Shown here: positions 6,801 through 8,788 of the stretch, one piece after another
Numbering within the stretch: position 1 is the first letter of the stretch
How the letters are laid out: every line of letters begins with the position of its first letter
Source: JAEXNA01 sp050486105
GTDB lineage: Bacteria; Vulcanimicrobiota; Xenobia; Xenobiales; JADMJV01
NCBI GenBank assembly: GCA_050486105.1
Contig: JBJHCR010000275.1
Coordinates: 1 to 8,788, forward strand
Direction: 5' to 3'
DNA length: 8,788 nt
The notes under the pieces: generated by a model
What the model was told of the DNA's origin: nothing
Database searches by the model: none
The model's input: only the letters and a program-made list of their open reading frames with translations
Made by a program: the position numbers and the translations under genes

Positions 6801-8788
6801 GGACGGCCCGATCAGCAGTTTCTTGCGAGGCTTTGAGGTCGCCGAGTTTGAGATAGATCCTGGAGGCTCTGAAGATCGTCGTGGCCAGAGCAGGACGAAA
6901 CTCGTGCTGTCTTTCCTTATCCACTAATTGGGCGAAAATCTCCTGAGCCCGAGAGACGTTCTCTAGCGCTTCCTGGTCGAGGCCCAGATGGAGCCCGTTT
7001 AATGCAAGGTTGCTGTACACCCAAGCTTGCTCGTCTCGCAAATCCCTGCAATCTTCGTCGGACACCAAACGGTCCAGAACCTCCCGAAGTAAACTCAGTA
7101 ATTCGTAAAGTTCCCATCGACTGCTGGGTTTTTCCAGGTGGCTTGAAAGGATGACGCGCTTACGCTGAAGTTCCTTGTGACGAGCTACCCATTCCAGTAC
7201 CTTCTTGCATTCGCTCCTCAAGGCAAAACGATAGAGCCGACAAAAATTAGCGAAGACGAGCTCTCGCACTTGTAGTCCAACGTACTTATCGGAAGTGGTG
7301 CGATCCAGTTGCTTCACCACCCACCCCAAGAGCCTGGAAGCCAAGATTCTACTTCTGTCAGCGAACTGCTCTTCAACCAACCTTTGGACACTCCCGTGAG
7401 CCAAACTCAGAAGCGGGGTTACTCTGCTTCGGTCAAGATGAAACAGCGAAGGGAAAGCCCTGAGCATCGATGATGCCGACTCGGGAGATACGCACCACTG
7501 ATCGAGGTCATCTAGAGACAAGGGCTCTCTATTCAAGGCCAGACTGCAACTCAAATCTTGATCCATATAGGGAGAAGAAAAGACGGCCGAACCGACTTCA
7601 GTCATCTCGGCCGGACTTGGCAAGCCAGCCTGCTCGAGTTCTACCATTAGGGCTACTCTGAGGAAGTTCGAGTCAACCTTGGAAGTGAATTTCTCCGCCC
7701 TCTCTCCGAGGACCGATTTGGCTACCACAGCCCATTTATCCTTAAGGTCAATGACTGTCCCAAGTTCGGGACTGCTGTTGAGAGTCGTAACCAAGGTCAC
7801 GATCCTTAAGCCCGTGGGGAGAACCGCTGGTAGGTTCTGTCGAAACAATTCACTAGGTTCATCCCAAAGTAAGGTCAGTCCCTGAGGATTCAGGACAGCT
7901 ATCTGACCCAAAATTCGCTGGAGAGCAACCGAGAATCCGCTGACCTTTATGCTTGATACCAAACCAAAAATAGACTCGGGTTCAGGAAGAATGTTCCTAT
8001 TCCCAAGAACTCTGTTGTTGCCTCGAAGTCGAAAGTAAAAGGTTAGGAGTGCCTTCTCAGGGCTCTCCCTGGACGACTCAGGCGTCCAGGATACCGCCAG
8101 AGACGATCCGACCTTTTCTTCTTGCTCGATGCTCTGTAGAGCTACGGTTAAGCACGTCTTCCCACAACCGGGCCCGAGTAAGAATTGAATCTTTTGATCT
8201 GAGGTATCTAGAGCTTGCCAGATGGGTTCCGCGAAGGCCTGAGGAACGGTTCGATAGCGCCTCAGAATAAGAGATATGGCTAGAGTCTGGAAGGCCTCTC
8301 TCTGCTCTACCGTCCAACCTTGCCAGTCTGGCGCAGGAGGACCTGCGTCTGCTGAAAAGCGATACTCGTCCTCGAGAACCTCTTCCGCACTAGCGCCAAG
8401 TCCTGGCATGTCTGCGATTGGAGTAGCTGCATGTTGGACCAAAGGAGCCTGGGTCTCAGAGATGCTGTGAGCAACTGGTGAGGGAGTGGGCTCTGGAACT
8501 GAAGGGGGCTCAAACACTGGCGGGGGGGCCGGGGCAGGCGGAACTACAGAGGCGAGCGGTACTGCCGCGGCAGTCGAGTGTGCCGGAGGTTCAAACACCG
8601 GCGGGGCAGGCGGCACCACCACTTCAGCCGTCGGGGGCGACGGAGGCTCGAACACCGGCGGGGCGGGCGGCTCGAACACCTCAGCCGTCGGGGGTGACGG
8701 AGGCTCGAACACCGGCGGGGCGGGCGGCTCGAACACCTCAGCCGTCGGGGGTGACGGAGGCTCGGACACCGGTGGGACAGGTGGCGCT
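3883..8788 (-). CDS. Giant STAND (NACHT-like) ATPase with proline-rich repeats and a long TPR array (5'-partial)
   Basis: The frame stays open to the right edge. The GTG at 8769 is a valine inside the proline repeat with no ribosome site, so the N-terminus lies outside the window. Residues below count from that GTG (1,628 residues). Residues 1-100 are proline-rich repeats built on 'VFEPPAPPVFEPPSPPTAE'. A linker of about 100-147 follows. Residues about 148-475 form a STAND ATPase. Its P-loop is 'LLGPGCGKT' (197-205) and its Walker B is 'LTLLWDEP' (298-305). After these come the 'FLRVALMVEL' element (369-378), the 'PLSLDDLDQW' winged-helix-like segment (416-425) and 'LAHGSVQRLVEEQF' (456-469), which resembles the end of NACHT/NPHP3-type modules. 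Residues about 575-1445 are degenerate TPR-like repeats of roughly 46-52 residues. Residues 1446-1628 are helical and unrecognised. There are no membrane segments. The likely role is an ATP-driven signalling switch with a repeat sensor; the output domain is unseen. The family call is good, the function inferred only. Confidence 0.85.
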   Translation of the reverse strand, partial: APPVPPVSEPPSPPTAEVFEPPAPPVFEPPSPPTAEVFEPPAPPVFEPPSPPTAEVVVPPAPPVFEPPAHSTAAAVPLASVVPPAPAPPPVFEPPSVPEPTPSPVAHSISETQAPLVQHAATPIADMPGLGASAEEVLEDEYRFSADAGPPAPDWQGWTVEQREAFQTLAISLILRRYRTVPQAFAEPIWQALDTSDQKIQFLLGPGCGKTCLTVALQSIEQEEKVGSSLAVSWTPESSRESPEKALLTFYFRLRGNNRVLGNRNILPEPESIFGLVSSIKVSGFSVALQRILGQIAVLNPQGLTLLWDEPSELFRQNLPAVLPTGLRIVTLVTTLNSSPELGTVIDLKDKWAVVAKSVLGERAEKFTSKVDSNFLRVALMVELEQAGLPSPAEMTEVGSAVFSSPYMDQDLSCSLALNREPLSLDDLDQWCVSPESASSMLRAFPSLFHLDRSRVTPLLSLAHGSVQRLVEEQFADRSRILASRLLGWVVKQLDRTTSDKYVGLQVRELVFANFCRLYRFALRSECKKVLEWVARHKELQRKRVILSSHLEKPSSRWELYELLSLLREVLDRLVSDEDCRDLRDEQAWVYSNLALNGLHLGLDQEALENVSRAQEIFAQLVDKERQHEFRPALATTIFRASRIYLKLGDLKASQETADRAVQSFVDLVEDRGKVELQPRLGAALAHRGVLKNQTGDTSAALKDLRRAASLLGASEGESSQDDQKAQVELHLEIAATELGLGNLDGALQESSRAVQLATHAVEELGLDTLQPLLATSHSRRSACYLKSGEVERAARDVSKSITLLNLVVDEGRLEQRFALAQDYLSRAQIEGQRGQREDSRRDLSRAIELLMQLLSEGRLEALQHYLQGLTERANLNLAEGKPEAGIADLNQAWKEVEARPEDAALAPFRQAISDGLLQAYLNQQDFVKTLEISQRLLTQYHAAQNWEQFARVQTVRGEALLKVDDLAGAHESFSQAVTLFTQLLEHGQTESRLRLIAEAYLGLGSVQSKRSEETASLESIKRSIDIFSHLFSQKGMAAVLGRMLRAYTLYSEVCLSKGQANDALAAIKSGFDILRYLEGQPQEGPLDVPRAELFRLKARACLALGDSSTALSDSDEAIRNFLASRTKAGGAIWKDELARTWVLRSQIFFHIKDYSQSESSIQDAINHYQESLAEGRLEMFRELLKALTVRAEHSAKLGKIDRVLEEYNKMLSLVVSVAESDPHVVAEFESAKVLEKRSRVYRDQGLFNEAYADYETVIGLYRALVTQKGRADLALKLAQVHLERGDMLKSAGHSQHALGDFTEATNVAKALLTQGDVQAAEVLAKALQLRSECCLAAEQPQEAFQDLESAIGLMMQLVQQKTEPELLGRLAKGLLSKATLLVSFQQFPAAAQAVDQSIQLLSNLVEQQNLKQYSSEFAQALILRVSMSQDKTDPAIRQVLTKAVQLISQRIRESQPAPKDFLVDCLRTVVELLNQEDFMALGDLIDAVLQLVEAVVNDVKGQQDFVKLTDLLLAASAGLINDRVTSRRAHFLALACVSCNREIQIFGKNSLPRLVYCLNELGQALERSKPPAVLNYIGGSFGLLGELAGQQAGNEDFLAELKLMVSTWRSLPPQIPALANVSRQVLSHLLRLG
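8587..8788 (-). repeat. 57-bp in-frame tandem repeat encoding a proline-rich segment
   Basis: Three 57-bp units and part of a fourth run at 8587-8643, 8644-8700, 8701-8757 and 8758-8788. Units two and three are identical over all 57 bases. The first has about eight mismatches, and the partial fourth about seven in 31, all without insertions, so the 19-residue period keeps frame to the window edge. Each unit encodes a variant of 'VFEPPAPPVFEPPSPPTAE'. Further decayed proline-rich sequence continues to about 8490. Local GC content is much higher than in the rest of the gene. The segment should be an extended, flexible linker. The identical copies imply recent duplication or homogenisation, so copy number may vary between strains and in assemblies. 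Confidence 0.9.

Noticed and set aside
8769..8788. GTG at 8767-8769 as the true start of the giant gene
   Set aside because: It aligns with a valine codon in every repeat unit, the repeat continues in frame to the window edge, and no ribosome site lies upstream.
8587..8788. Tandem repeats as a CRISPR array
   Set aside because: Units are directly adjacent with no spacers, keep one reading frame and encode a proline-rich protein segment.

Overview
This is a bacterial chromosomal window. It has canonical Shine-Dalgarno use, a CCA-encoding tRNA, a sigma70-type promoter and dense coding on both strands. By eye, base composition is moderately GC-rich, and it rises sharply in the proline-repeat block at the right end. 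The taxon cannot be fixed from the sequence alone. A giant STAND-ATPase/TPR protein with a proline-rich linker beside ordinary housekeeping genes would suit a Gram-negative with a large regulatory repertoire (Myxococcota, Bdellovibrionota or Planctomycetota-like), but that is a low-confidence inference.

Layout, left to right. (1) Positions 1-903 (+) hold a peptidoglycan-binding / glucosaminidase-type wall hydrolase whose frame is open at the left edge. (2) Positions 904-1184 are an intergenic region organised around a minus-strand tRNA with anticodon CAT (1003-1077). The tRNA has its own consensus promoter (1091-1119) and an intrinsic terminator (974-999). About 107 bp away is a short degenerate copy of its anticodon arm (926-943). 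(3) Positions 1185-2450 (+) hold a complete arginine deiminase with its catalytic residues intact, but without other arginine-deiminase-pathway genes in view. (4) Positions 2504-3886 (+) hold a CNNM/CBS/CorC-HlyC-family membrane protein. (5) Positions 3883-8788 (-) hold a very large protein, at least 1,634 residues in the window, still open at the right edge. It has proline-rich 19-residue repeats, then a STAND (NACHT-like) ATPase module, then a long array of extended TPR-like repeats, then an unrecognised helical tail.

The two left-hand enzymes and the CorC-like protein share the plus strand. The giant gene converges on them so tightly that its stop codon overlaps that of the CorC-like gene. 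No shared pathway links the neighbours. The most interesting element is the giant STAND-TPR protein: its architecture (unseen N-terminus, flexible linker, switch ATPase, repeat sensor) is that of NLR-like signalling or anti-phage proteins, and the deciding N-terminal domain lies outside the window.
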